From positions 1 through 64,000 of the forward strand of contig NZ_QHLQ01000002.1 of assembly GCF_011813015.1 (NCBI RefSeq): 64,000 nt of DNA, read 5' to 3'. Shown one piece after another: positions 42,391-50,120 of this stretch. This stretch comes from Parasedimentitalea denitrificans (lineage in GTDB: Bacteria; Pseudomonadota; Alphaproteobacteria; Rhodobacterales; Rhodobacteraceae). A model generated the notes under the pieces. That model searched no databases. It had not been told where the DNA came from and saw only the letters and a list, made by a program, of their open reading frames with translations. Position numbers and translations under genes: made by a program. The stretch's first letter is position 1, and each line of letters opens with the position of its first letter.

Positions 42391-43158
42391 TTAGAAGCTG
42401 TGGAGCATCTGAGCAAACTCAGCGCTGGCGTGCTCATAGCCCTGTGGCTGGGTTAGCTCATCACGAATCACGGCTGCCAGATGGTCAGTAATCCGCACTT
42501 TTTGAGTTTGGCCATGCGCAATTGCCATCAACGCCTGCTGTCCACCAAACGCGTTCAAATCAGCCCGCACCCGGCGTGCAGGAACAAGCAATACGCCAGT
42601 TTCTGCGTGCGTTACACTCATCTCAAAGATAATACCGTGACGCCCACCGGTGGTGTAACGCGCCTTTTCAGTCAAAGCGTGGAACTTTTTGACCTGCACA
42701 TCCAAGACAACTGGAACCGGGCCATCCAGCCCCAGGACCCCACGGTCCATGGCTGCTTGTACAATCGTTTGCACCTGAGCATAGCGGTCGCCACGGGGAT
42801 CTTCACGCCAGACGATGTCCCCCTGTGGAAGATAACGATTGGCCTCTGAGACTTTTAGTGAGCGCGGGACGTTGACCCGAACTGAAGTGACGTGAACCGG
42901 CACCTTTTGTTCAGCGAATTTCGAAACTCCAAAGGCATCAATTGCAACAACCGGTGTCACATCTGAGATAGCTGGAGCCTCATTCATGGGCACCAACACT
43001 GGATCACTCAGATCGCGGATTTCATATCCAATTGGTGTATGCACCTGCCCGTCTGGCAGCGACTCAAATGGCGCGTTGCGTGTTGGCACATCTACCGAGG
43101 CGCAGGCCGAAACGGTCAATCCAAGGGTAAGCAGCATCAGTTTTTGAACGATAGTCAT
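42391..43158 (-). CDS. Predicted lipoprotein (DUF6778-like)
   Basis: The 255-residue product has a lipoprotein signal with LTVSAC near residue 19. The mature part has repeated beta-rich segments (VHVTSVRVNVPRS, PVVLDVQVKKFHALTEKARY) and ends in a helical tail. I believe it belongs to an uncharacterised Rhodobacterales family (DUF6778 by recollection). It is probably attached to the outer or inner membrane facing the periplasm. It lies between the methyltransferase and glnE region, apparently with its own promoter in the 213-base upstream gap. Confidence 0.75.
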   Translation of the reverse strand: MTIVQKLMLLTLGLTVSACASVDVPTRNAPFESLPDGQVHTPIGYEIRDLSDPVLVPMNEAPAISDVTPVVAIDAFGVSKFAEQKVPVHVTSVRVNVPRSLKVSEANRYLPQGDIVWREDPRGDRYAQVQTIVQAAMDRGVLGLDGPVPVVLDVQVKKFHALTEKARYTTGGRHGIIFEMSVTHAETGVLLVPARRVRADLNAFGGQQALMAIAHGQTQKVRITDHLAAVIRDELTQPQGYEHASAEFAQMLHSF

Positions 43159-43371
43159 CAGGTTGCTCCTTGCGGCGACCGGTCAAGCCCGGTCTGAATG
43201 GTTCTGTGCAAGGTCGCGCCCAATCGGGGCAAATTTTAGACAAATTTGGCTCAATTTCGCGAAATGTTAATAAAAATTAACGGCAGCCATGTTGCGACGT
43301 CATGAAAATAAGGGCGATTAAAAGCAGCCGTTAATCTTTCCTAAAAGTAGAAACTTGGGCCGACTAGGCTG

Positions 43372-43641
43372 TCAGTCCCGTTTGCGCCCCCGCCATCCAC
43401 CACGGCGCGTTGGCTTGGCCATTGTTTTCAACCCCTGGCTCAACACCTCGCTCATCGGGTGATCGGGCGCATCAGAGCCATATTGGTCAAGGATCGCCTG
43501 AATTGCTGATGTACTGTCCTGCCCGGCCGGAAGGCTTAGTGCCCAATCTAAAAAGATACTGCGGCACTCGGATGGAGTTATTCCGTCGATATGATAAGCG
43601 TCAAACATCAATGACTTGGGGTCGATTTCAGTCTTCGCCAC
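43372..43641 (-). CDS. Small conserved protein overlapping the glnE 3' end
   Basis: The 89-residue product (GTG start at 43639-43641) reads VAKTEIDPKSLMFDAYHIDGI in its first part, then a SIFLDWALSLP helix and a basic Arg/Gly-rich tail. The GTG start overlaps the last 14 bases of glnE, which implies translational coupling; an ATG eleven codons later (43606-43608) is the alternative. I recall similar proteins beside glnE in related genomes but know no function. Confidence 0.65.
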   Translation of the reverse strand: MAKTEIDPKSLMFDAYHIDGITPSECRSIFLDWALSLPAGQDSTSAIQAILDQYGSDAPDHPMSEVLSQGLKTMAKPTRRGGWRGRKRD

Positions 43642-46420
43642 TCTGTGCACCTTCTCGTTCCAAAGCCTTTGCAATCAGCGTATTACAGGCCTCATATCGT
43701 TGTTCCAAGTCGTCTTGCAGATCATCTAGACTGTCAAACCCGGTACTGCGGCACAAAAACTGCGCCCCCCCCTCACCCAGGTTCGCGGCATCTATCCCAG
43801 TACTGGAGAGCAACCGTCCGGCTGTCTGCACCGCCCAGAATAAGTCATAACAGCTCTGCAGATATGTCGCCTCTGCGACATCCAGCCAACTGGTTGCGAC
43901 GGCGGATTGCAAACCCGCGCCCACATCTTGCGTTGGGCTTCCTTGCAGCAATGCGCCAACCTGAGATGTCAGTTCGATATCCATCATCCGGCCACCGCCA
44001 GTTTTGGCATCCCACACTCCATCAGGTACCTTGGCCGATGCAAGCCGCGCCCGCATGTTCGCCATCTCGGTCAGGACTTGTTTCCTGTCGCGTGAAGCCG
44101 ACAGAACCTGTTGGCGGAACCTTTCGATGTCCTGCGCCAGTGCGCTAGCCCCAGCCACAACTCGGGCGCGGGTCAGAGCAAGGTGCTCCCAAACCCAGGC
44201 CTCGTTTTCCTGATAGTGGGTAAAGCTGCTCCAACTGGTCGCAACCGGCCCCTTGGAGCCTGAAGGCCGCAGCCGCATATCGACCTCATACAGGCGCCCC
44301 TGAGCCATCGGTGCGGTCAGGGCGGTGATCAGCGCCTGCGTTAGCCGCGCATAATAGGGACGTGTGGCCAAGGGGCGTTTACCCTCTGACATGTCCTCAT
44401 CCAAAGGATCATAGATCACAATGATGTCGAGATCAGATTGCGGGTTGATCCGCTGAGCCCCAAGCGACCCCATTGCCAAAACCGCAGCTCCGCGCCCCGG
44501 TGGTGGGCCGTGCTTGGATACAAACTGAGCAAGCACAACAGGGCTCAATGCAGCGATCACAGCTTCAGCCAGCTGGGCATATTGGGCACCGGCCTCCTGT
44601 GCATCAGTCAGTCCACGCAGAAAGTGCACACCAATACGAAAATGCCATTCTTTGCACCAACGACGGGCGCCATCCAGTTGCGCTTCGTAATCCAATTCCT
44701 GCGCCAACCTAGACGACAGATCCGCCTGCAAGGTCGCTGTGCCCGGCCAGTCATCAAAGAACGATCCGCCAATCACTGCGTCAAACACACCCGAGTTGCG
44801 AGACAGGTGGCTCGCCAACATCGGCGAGGTCCCCGCGATATCAACCAACAGGTCAATCAGTTGCGGATTGGCTTCTAGCAGTGAAAACAACTGGACCCCA
44901 GCAGGCAGTCCGGCCAAAAAACCATCCAACGCCATCAAAGCCTCAGATGGTTTTGCGGTCTTGCTAAGACGGGCCAGCAACTCTGGCTTTAGGCGTTCAA
45001 AAATCCGTGCCCCACGCACAGACCGCAGTGCCGGATAGGTCGGCCAGCGTGCTATAATATCACCGTCCAGCTCTTTGGGCAGGGCTGGCGCCGCGCCGCT
45101 TCCACCGTCTGGTGTGAAGAAGTCTTCGGTTAGTTCATGGACCTCTGTCAGCCTTGACTTGGTGTCTTGGATCAGATCAGCGGGCTCAAGGCCCATCAGG
45201 CAGGCCACCCGCGCAACACCCTCCTCTGTCTTTGGCATCCTGTGGGTCTGAGCGTCATGAACCATCTGAATACGGTGTTCGACTTCGCGGTGGGCGCGAT
45301 AGTGTTCAGTCAGCTTTTCTGCTGCCTCAGCCGGAACCCAATTACGATTGGCCAGGGCCGCCAGTCCTTCGACTGTCCCCCGCAGGCGCAGGCTCTCGTC
45401 TCTACCTCCAGCGATCAACTGCCGGGTCTGCGTGAAAAATTCAATCTCACGAATGCCACCCCGGCCCAGTTTCATATCATGTCCCGGCACCTCTATTGCG
45501 CCACCGACGCCCTTGTTCTCGCGAATTCTAAGCCGCATTTCATGCGCGTCCTGAATGGCCGCAAAATCCAGATGACGTCGCCAGATAAACGGCTTCAGAG
45601 TTGTTAGAAAGCGTTCTCCAGCTGCAATGTCACCGGCACAGGCCCGTGCCTTGATATAGGCGGTGCGCTCCCAGGTGCGCCCCAAACTTTCATAATACCG
45701 TTCCGCAGCCTCCATCGCCAGGCAGACCGGCGTGACCGATGGATCAGGGCGCAGGCGTAGATCGGTCCGAAACACATAGCCATCCGCCGTGCGGTCGCTC
45801 AGCGTCGCGCACATATTGCGTGTGGCGCGCACCATACCTTGGCGGGCCTCGTAAAAATCATCCGGGTCAAACCGGGTTTCGTCAAACAGGCAGATCAGGT
45901 CGATGTCCGAACTATAGTTCAGTTCATGCGCCCCCATCTTACCCATAGCCAGGATGCTAAGCCCACCAGCCGTCGCGATATCGTCTTCGCCCATTCCCGG
46001 CAATTTGTTGCGCCGGATCAACGCCGCAATTTCTGCCTTGATCGCCACATCAGCTGCCAACGCTCCAAAGTCTGCCAAAATCCGCGTGACCTGCTCCAGA
46101 TCCAATCCACCGCTTAGATCCGCAAGCGCCGTGAGCAGAGCAACCCGCCGTTTGGCCTGCCGCAATCCCGGCTTTATCTGATCCAAAGGCAAGGCCCGAC
46201 AATCTTTAAACACCTGCGCCACAGCAGCTTCAGGATCGGCAAAAGCCTCCTCTAACCAACCAGCCTCGCGACCAATCAGTTCTTTCAAATAAGGGCTTGA
46301 ACCCGCCGCTCCGCAGACCAAAGCCGCCAGATCACCGCCCAAGGCTGGAACCAAAGCTCTCGTTTCGGCCCCCAAATCAAGGTCAAAGGCGCGCGGCAGA
46401 CGTGTGATTTTCAAAGACAT
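43628..46420 (-). CDS. glnE: Bifunctional glutamine synthetase adenylyltransferase/deadenylase
   Basis: GlnE adds AMP to, or removes it from, glutamine synthetase in response to PII state, controlling nitrogen assimilation. The roughly 930-residue protein has two nucleotidyltransferase domains, marked by GKMGAHELNYSSDIDL (N-terminal deadenylase) and GSLGAQRINPQSDLDI (C-terminal adenylylase), each with the GxD-x-D metal site. I prefer the ATG at 46418-46420 because AGGA lies 5 bases before it; an ATG two codons earlier has no usable site. Confidence 0.96.
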   Translation of the reverse strand: MSLKITRLPRAFDLDLGAETRALVPALGGDLAALVCGAAGSSPYLKELIGREAGWLEEAFADPEAAVAQVFKDCRALPLDQIKPGLRQAKRRVALLTALADLSGGLDLEQVTRILADFGALAADVAIKAEIAALIRRNKLPGMGEDDIATAGGLSILAMGKMGAHELNYSSDIDLICLFDETRFDPDDFYEARQGMVRATRNMCATLSDRTADGYVFRTDLRLRPDPSVTPVCLAMEAAERYYESLGRTWERTAYIKARACAGDIAAGERFLTTLKPFIWRRHLDFAAIQDAHEMRLRIRENKGVGGAIEVPGHDMKLGRGGIREIEFFTQTRQLIAGGRDESLRLRGTVEGLAALANRNWVPAEAAEKLTEHYRAHREVEHRIQMVHDAQTHRMPKTEEGVARVACLMGLEPADLIQDTKSRLTEVHELTEDFFTPDGGSGAAPALPKELDGDIIARWPTYPALRSVRGARIFERLKPELLARLSKTAKPSEALMALDGFLAGLPAGVQLFSLLEANPQLIDLLVDIAGTSPMLASHLSRNSGVFDAVIGGSFFDDWPGTATLQADLSSRLAQELDYEAQLDGARRWCKEWHFRIGVHFLRGLTDAQEAGAQYAQLAEAVIAALSPVVLAQFVSKHGPPPGRGAAVLAMGSLGAQRINPQSDLDIIVIYDPLDEDMSEGKRPLATRPYYARLTQALITALTAPMAQGRLYEVDMRLRPSGSKGPVATSWSSFTHYQENEAWVWEHLALTRARVVAGASALAQDIERFRQQVLSASRDRKQVLTEMANMRARLASAKVPDGVWDAKTGGGRMMDIELTSQVGALLQGSPTQDVGAGLQSAVATSWLDVAEATYLQSCYDLFWAVQTAGRLLSSTGIDAANLGEGGAQFLCRSTGFDSLDDLQDDLEQRYEACNTLIAKALEREGAQSGED

Positions 46421-46548
46421 ATCCATCCTACATATGTGTTCCGCGCAGTCGGCAAGGTCAATGCGTCAAACATCACGCGATTGCTGTGAAACGTGGTTCG
46501 GAAGATACCGACGGCGCGTGGATGGCCTGCCCCTTCCCATAAGAATGC

Positions 46549-46578
46549 AAAAGGCCCCCAGCATATCTGCCAAGGGCC
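46549..46578 (-). terminator. Terminator of gapR
   Basis: On the minus strand GGCCCTTGGC pairs with GCTGGGGGCC (three G·U pairs) across a 6-base loop, followed by TTTTGC. It lies about 90 bases past the gapR stop. The bases between (46600-46650) resemble part of the dispersed intergenic repeat class, more diverged. Confidence 0.7.
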
Positions 46579-46665
46579 AATTCAACGGTCTGAGCTATGC
46601 CAGTCCTCATCTTTTCTCAAATACACCGGGGTTTGGGGCAGAGCCCTAAGCCACCAGTCAGCGCA

Positions 46666-46929
46666 TCACATTCCCAGCGCTTCTTTGTACATCTCCAACA
46701 CAGCCTCTTCCTCGGCGATATCGTCCTTGTCACGCTTGCGCAAAGCCACCAATTTGCGGATCACTTTGGTGTCGTAACCACGGCCCTTGGCCTCAGCCAT
46801 GACCTCTTTCATCTGTTCCGCCAGATCTTTCTTTTCCGAGTCCAGCCGCTCCAGCCGTTCGACAAACTGACGCAGCTCTCCTGCTGTCACACGGTAGCTG
46901 TCACTTTGTTCTTGATCGGTTACGTCCAT
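46666..46929 (-). CDS. gapR: GapR-family nucleoid protein (DUF2312)
   Basis: The 87-residue protein is almost entirely a coiled coil (VTAGELRQFVERLERLDSEK and onward) with the conserved GYDTKVIRKLVALRK segment. GapR clamps overtwisted DNA ahead of replication and transcription and stimulates gyrase and topoisomerase IV. It is full length. A GGAG site precedes the ATG and a terminator follows, suggesting a single-gene unit. Confidence 0.93.
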   Translation of the reverse strand: MDVTDQEQSDSYRVTAGELRQFVERLERLDSEKKDLAEQMKEVMAEAKGRGYDTKVIRKLVALRKRDKDDIAEEEAVLEMYKEALGM

Positions 46930-47073
46930 TTTCCGGCTCCGTCGCAGTGGATTTAGGGATCGAGATACAATTCCTCACCCTCCTCCGCAAGCCGCGATTA
47001 CCATGTCGGCCCTTGCGCGCTGGTCACAGATCCTTTAGGCGCGGCACCGGTAATCACGCTGAGGAGCCCAGCC

Positions 47074-47292
47074 ATGTTTGAAATCCTTGTCTGGATCGGA
47101 GCCGTACTCTCCATTGCTGGCCTTTGTGGTTTGGCATGGTGCATTGTCCGTGTCTTGCGCGCCCGCAAACAAAAGCTGGATGACGAAGCCCTGCGTGCCG
47201 TGGTGCAATCTGTTTTGCCCTACAATCTCGGCGCGTTGCTGCTCTCTATGCTGGGTCTGATGTTGGTTATTGTTGGGGTTATCCTAGGATAA
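47074..47292 (+). CDS. Small two-helix membrane protein
   Basis: The 72-residue protein has two hydrophobic helices (residues 4-26 and 48-71) joined by a charged loop (RARKQKLDDEALRAVVQ). GAGGAG lies 7 bases before the ATG, supporting translation. The function is unknown. It converges on a small minus-strand gene with 5 bases between the stop codons. Confidence 0.7.
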   Translation: MFEILVWIGAVLSIAGLCGLAWCIVRVLRARKQKLDDEALRAVVQSVLPYNLGALLLSMLGLMLVIVGVILG

Positions 47293-47297
47293 CCAAA

Positions 47298-47513
47298 TCA
47301 GACCGGGAAATTGTCAAAATAGGCTTCAATCGCCTCTTCTCCCAACGCCCTGTCCAAACGTAGCAGACTGGCTGGAACAGTTACACCGCTGGCCCGCAAG
47401 CGGCTTAATATGCGATTGTACTCTGGCTGAATCGAACGACGAACATCGTAGCTAGCCCCTTGAAGGGTCTTTTCGAGTTGTTTGGCGGCTTGCAACAGTT
47501 CGTTCGTCGTCAT
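47298..47513 (-). CDS. Small hypothetical protein
   Basis: The 71-residue product is helical and charged (NELLQAAKQLEKTLQG, then YNRILSRLRASGVTVP and a final acidic LGEEAIEAYFDNFPV). An AGGGGA stretch precedes the ATG at a usable distance. It resembles short conserved proteins of the Roseobacter group, but I know no function and see no motif. Confidence 0.6.
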   Translation of the reverse strand: MTTNELLQAAKQLEKTLQGASYDVRRSIQPEYNRILSRLRASGVTVPASLLRLDRALGEEAIEAYFDNFPV

Positions 47514-47743
47514 TTTGATATCCCCTATCTAGCGGGGTCAGAATGACAGATCAGCAGTCGCGGAAAATGCAAAAAACAGTTCTAGCTCGCCTTGTGATTG
47601 CTTATTTACGTTGGCTTTGCGGCCGTCATTTGACTAATCTGTGCCTAGTTCAATTGATAAGATTACAAGGCGTTTGTTCAAAATTTTTACTGCCAATCCC
47701 ATCGTTCCGCTACGTTCATGAGGCTTACATTTACAGCCCCCTC

Positions 47744-47773
47744 TTGATACACATTCATTATTCATCATATGAT
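47744..47773 (+). promoter_or_regulatory. Promoter with overlapping palindrome for the persulfide operon
   Basis: TTGATA (47744-47749), an 18-base spacer and TATGAT (47768-47773) match the sigma-70 consensus at five of six positions each. The perfect palindrome ATCATATGAT (47764-47773) covers the -10 box, and near-symmetric CACATTC and GTGAATG flank it at 47750 and 47781. The geometry fits a repressor operator, for example a BigR/SqrR-type persulfide sensor, though the sequence does not match the SqrR motif I recall. Confidence 0.55.
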
Positions 47774-47797
47774 TACAAATGTGAATGGAGACCAACC

Positions 47798-48661
47798 ATG
47801 CAGCCAGAAATTCAGGCCTTCTTTGACGACGCAACCAATACGGTGTCTTACGTCGTCACCGATCCGCAGAGCACAGCCTGTGCAATCATCGATTCTGTCT
47901 TGGACTTTGACCATGCATCTGGTCGGACGGCCACCACATCTGCGGACAAGATTGTCGCTTGGGTCAAGGCTCAGGGGTTGAGCGTTGATTGGGTTCTTGA
48001 AAGCCATGTCCATGCTGATCATCTGTCCGCGGCCCCCTATCTACAGGGCGAACTGGGTGGGAAGATCGGCATCGGTTCAAATATCACCGTAGTGCAAGAC
48101 ACATTTGGCAAGGTCTTTAACGAGGGGACCGAGTTTCAGCGTGATGGCAGCCAGTTCGACGCGCTGTTCAATCACGGCGATGTTTTTCACATCGGCAAAA
48201 TGCGTGCCGATGTCATGCATACACCGGGACACACTCCGGCTTGTATGACCTATGTAATGGGCAATGCGGCCTTTGTCGGTGACACGCTGTTCATGCCTGA
48301 CTTTGGCACTGCGCGTTGTGATTTCCCCGGTGGGTCTTCGACAATGCTGTATGAATCCATCCAAAAAATTCTGGCTCTGCCTGACGACACCCGGATTTTT
48401 GTTGGCCACGACTACAAGGCACCAGGACGCGACGAATTCGCTTGGGAAACTACCGTTGGTGAACAAAAAGCGTTGAATGTTCATATCGGCCAGGGCCGCA
48501 GTGTCGAAGACTTTACCGGAGTACGCGACGCCCGTGACGCCAAATTGGGGATGCCCAAACTGATCCTGCCGTCGTTGCAGGTCAACATGCGTGCGGGCCA
48601 AATGCCTGAACCGGATAGTCAGGGCGACGTCTTTCTGAAAATACCGGTCAACAAGCTCTGA
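47798..48661 (+). CDS. Metallo-beta-lactamase-fold persulfide dioxygenase-like protein
   Basis: The 287-residue protein has the zinc/iron site HVHADHLSAAP, the HTPGHTPACMTYV histidine and the VGHDYKAPGR motif of the persulfide dioxygenase (ETHE1/Blh) group, which oxidises glutathione persulfide to sulfite. The frame is open 85 codons upstream, but the promoter and GGAG site place the start at 47798. Two YeeE/YedE-type sulfur transporters and a TIGR01244-type sulfur transferase follow, supporting a sulfide-detoxification operon. Confidence 0.9.
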   Translation: MQPEIQAFFDDATNTVSYVVTDPQSTACAIIDSVLDFDHASGRTATTSADKIVAWVKAQGLSVDWVLESHVHADHLSAAPYLQGELGGKIGIGSNITVVQDTFGKVFNEGTEFQRDGSQFDALFNHGDVFHIGKMRADVMHTPGHTPACMTYVMGNAAFVGDTLFMPDFGTARCDFPGGSSTMLYESIQKILALPDDTRIFVGHDYKAPGRDEFAWETTVGEQKALNVHIGQGRSVEDFTGVRDARDAKLGMPKLILPSLQVNMRAGQMPEPDSQGDVFLKIPVNKL

Positions 48662-48740
48662 TCCCTACCCGGATCACACTATTTGCCAAACGGATACGAC
48701 CCGGAGCGTTTGCTTCGGGCTTTGAACAAAGGACTTCATC

Positions 48741-49169
48741 ATGGAAACGGATTGGCTCTGGGGGCTCGCGGGCGGTGGGCTTATTGGCTTAGGCGGCGCG
48801 GTCTACCTGCTGGGAAATGGTCGCATTATGGGGGCCAGTGGCATTGTTGGCGGGCTCGTCGATGGCACAGCAAAAAAGACTGCGCTAGAAAGGATAGTGT
48901 TTCTAGCGGGCGTTGTTCTGCTGCCTTTGGTGCTGCAACTGTTTTCCTCGACACCAAAAACCACCCATATGACCGACAATGTCATACTGATTGTGATCGC
49001 TGGCCTTTTGGTGGGTATCGGAACCCGTATCGCCAATGGCTGCACCTCCGGCCACGGCGTTTGCGGCATTTCCAGACTGTCGCTAAGGGGCATTATTGCT
49101 ACCGTTTTCTACATCCTCGCAGGGGGGCTGACACTGGCGGTATTTCGTCATGGATTGGGGTTGATATAA
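48741..49169 (+). CDS. YeeE/YedE-type thiosulfate/sulfur transporter subunit
   Basis: The 142-residue membrane protein has four to five hydrophobic helices and the family motif NGCTSGHGVCGISRLS, whose cysteines relay thiosulfate or sulfane sulfur through the membrane. It is half the size of full YeeE and pairs with the next gene, whose start overlaps its stop (TAATG). The operon order after the persulfide dioxygenase indicates import or export of sulfur compounds. Confidence 0.9.
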   Translation: METDWLWGLAGGGLIGLGGAVYLLGNGRIMGASGIVGGLVDGTAKKTALERIVFLAGVVLLPLVLQLFSSTPKTTHMTDNVILIVIAGLLVGIGTRIANGCTSGHGVCGISRLSLRGIIATVFYILAGGLTLAVFRHGLGLI

Positions 49170-49600
49170 TGCGCTTGTTTCTCTCTTTTCTCGCTGGCGG
49201 CTTGTTTGGCACTGGGCTTTTCTTTTCGGGCATGACCGATACCACCAAGGTTCAGGGTTGGCTTGATGTGTTTGGCAACTGGGATCCGACCCTGGCCTTT
49301 GTCATGGGCGGCGCGATCATCCCCATGTTCATTGCTTGGCGCCTGACAGAAGGACGCGCACCGCTTGTTGGTGGCAATTTCCCACAACCTTCGAGGCCGG
49401 AACTAGACCGTCGGCTAATCGTCGGGTCAGCGATGTTTGGTGTCGGATGGGGCCTAGTTGGCCTGTGCCCCGGACCTGTGTTCGCCTCGCTCAGCTATAA
49501 CGGTTGGGGTGGCGTTTGGTTCTTGCTAGCGATGCTAGCAGGTATGAAGGTGGCACCGAAATTCGGTATGCAACTGGACCGTCGGATGACGAAAGCGTAA
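49169..49600 (+). CDS. YeeE/YedE-type partner subunit (DUF6691-like)
   Basis: The 143-residue membrane protein complements the preceding half. It has the GLFFSGMTDTTKVQGWLD region and a LVGLCPGPVFASLSYN motif with the conserved cysteine. Its ATG shares a base with the stop of the preceding gene, so both halves are made in equal amount. A longer frame from 48683 overlaps the first half-gene out of frame and is not real. Confidence 0.9.
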   Translation: MRLFLSFLAGGLFGTGLFFSGMTDTTKVQGWLDVFGNWDPTLAFVMGGAIIPMFIAWRLTEGRAPLVGGNFPQPSRPELDRRLIVGSAMFGVGWGLVGLCPGPVFASLSYNGWGGVWFLLAMLAGMKVAPKFGMQLDRRMTKA

Positions 49601-49610
49601 AGAGGCACTT

Positions 49611-50039
49611 ATGGATCCACGCTGTATAACCCCCCGCTACTATGTTTCGCCGCAGATCGCACCAGAGGACCTGCAAGCCTTGGCAGAGTCCGGCTTCACC
49701 GCCGTCATCTGCAATCGGCCAGATGCCGAAGTCCCACCAAGCCATCAGGCCAGTACCATTCGTGCTGCCGCAGAGGCTGCAGGCCTACGGTTCGAAGAAC
49801 TGCCCCTGACACATATGACCATGACAGCCGAGAACGTGGCCAAGCAACGCGAACTGGCAGAGGCCTGTGATGGCCCTGTTCTGGCGTATTGTGCGTCAGG
49901 TACCCGTTGTTCTGTGGTCTGGGCCTTGGGGCATGCAGATGAAATGTCGGTGGATTCTATCCTTAGCGCGACAGCGGCGGCGGGCTATCAATTGGAAAAT
50001 CTTCGCCCGACGTTGGAACAATTGTCCGCTGAAGGCTGA
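49611..50039 (+). CDS. TIGR01244-type sulfur transferase / phosphatase-fold protein
   Basis: The 142-residue protein has a dual-specificity-phosphatase fold with active-site loop LAYCASGTRCS. In Blh-type enzymes this domain is fused to the persulfide dioxygenase; here the two are separate genes in one operon. The family is called a sulfur transferase, with the loop cysteine as carrier. It starts 10 bases after the transporter gene and ends the operon. Confidence 0.88.
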   Translation: MDPRCITPRYYVSPQIAPEDLQALAESGFTAVICNRPDAEVPPSHQASTIRAAAEAAGLRFEELPLTHMTMTAENVAKQRELAEACDGPVLAYCASGTRCSVVWALGHADEMSVDSILSATAAAGYQLENLRPTLEQLSAEG

Positions 50040-50120
50040 ATATTGGCAAGCAGACTGGGCTCTGACCACGCTGTAATTCGAACAAAATTTGGACCTGGGC
50101 CCCGGCTCAGTTCCTGATAG

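Noticed and set aside
43267..43282. GTTAAT-AAAA-ATTAAC as a CtrA site
   Set aside because: The TTAA half-sites are separated by six bases, not the seven of the CtrA consensus.
47543..47797. An 85-codon N-terminal extension of the persulfide dioxygenase
   Set aside because: It crosses the predicted promoter, is rich in Cys, Tyr and Arg unlike the family, and the GGAG-preceded ATG matches known N-termini.
48683..49168. An upstream extension of the second YeeE/YedE half-gene
   Set aside because: The extension overlaps the first half-gene in another frame; the TAATG junction gives the natural start at 49169.
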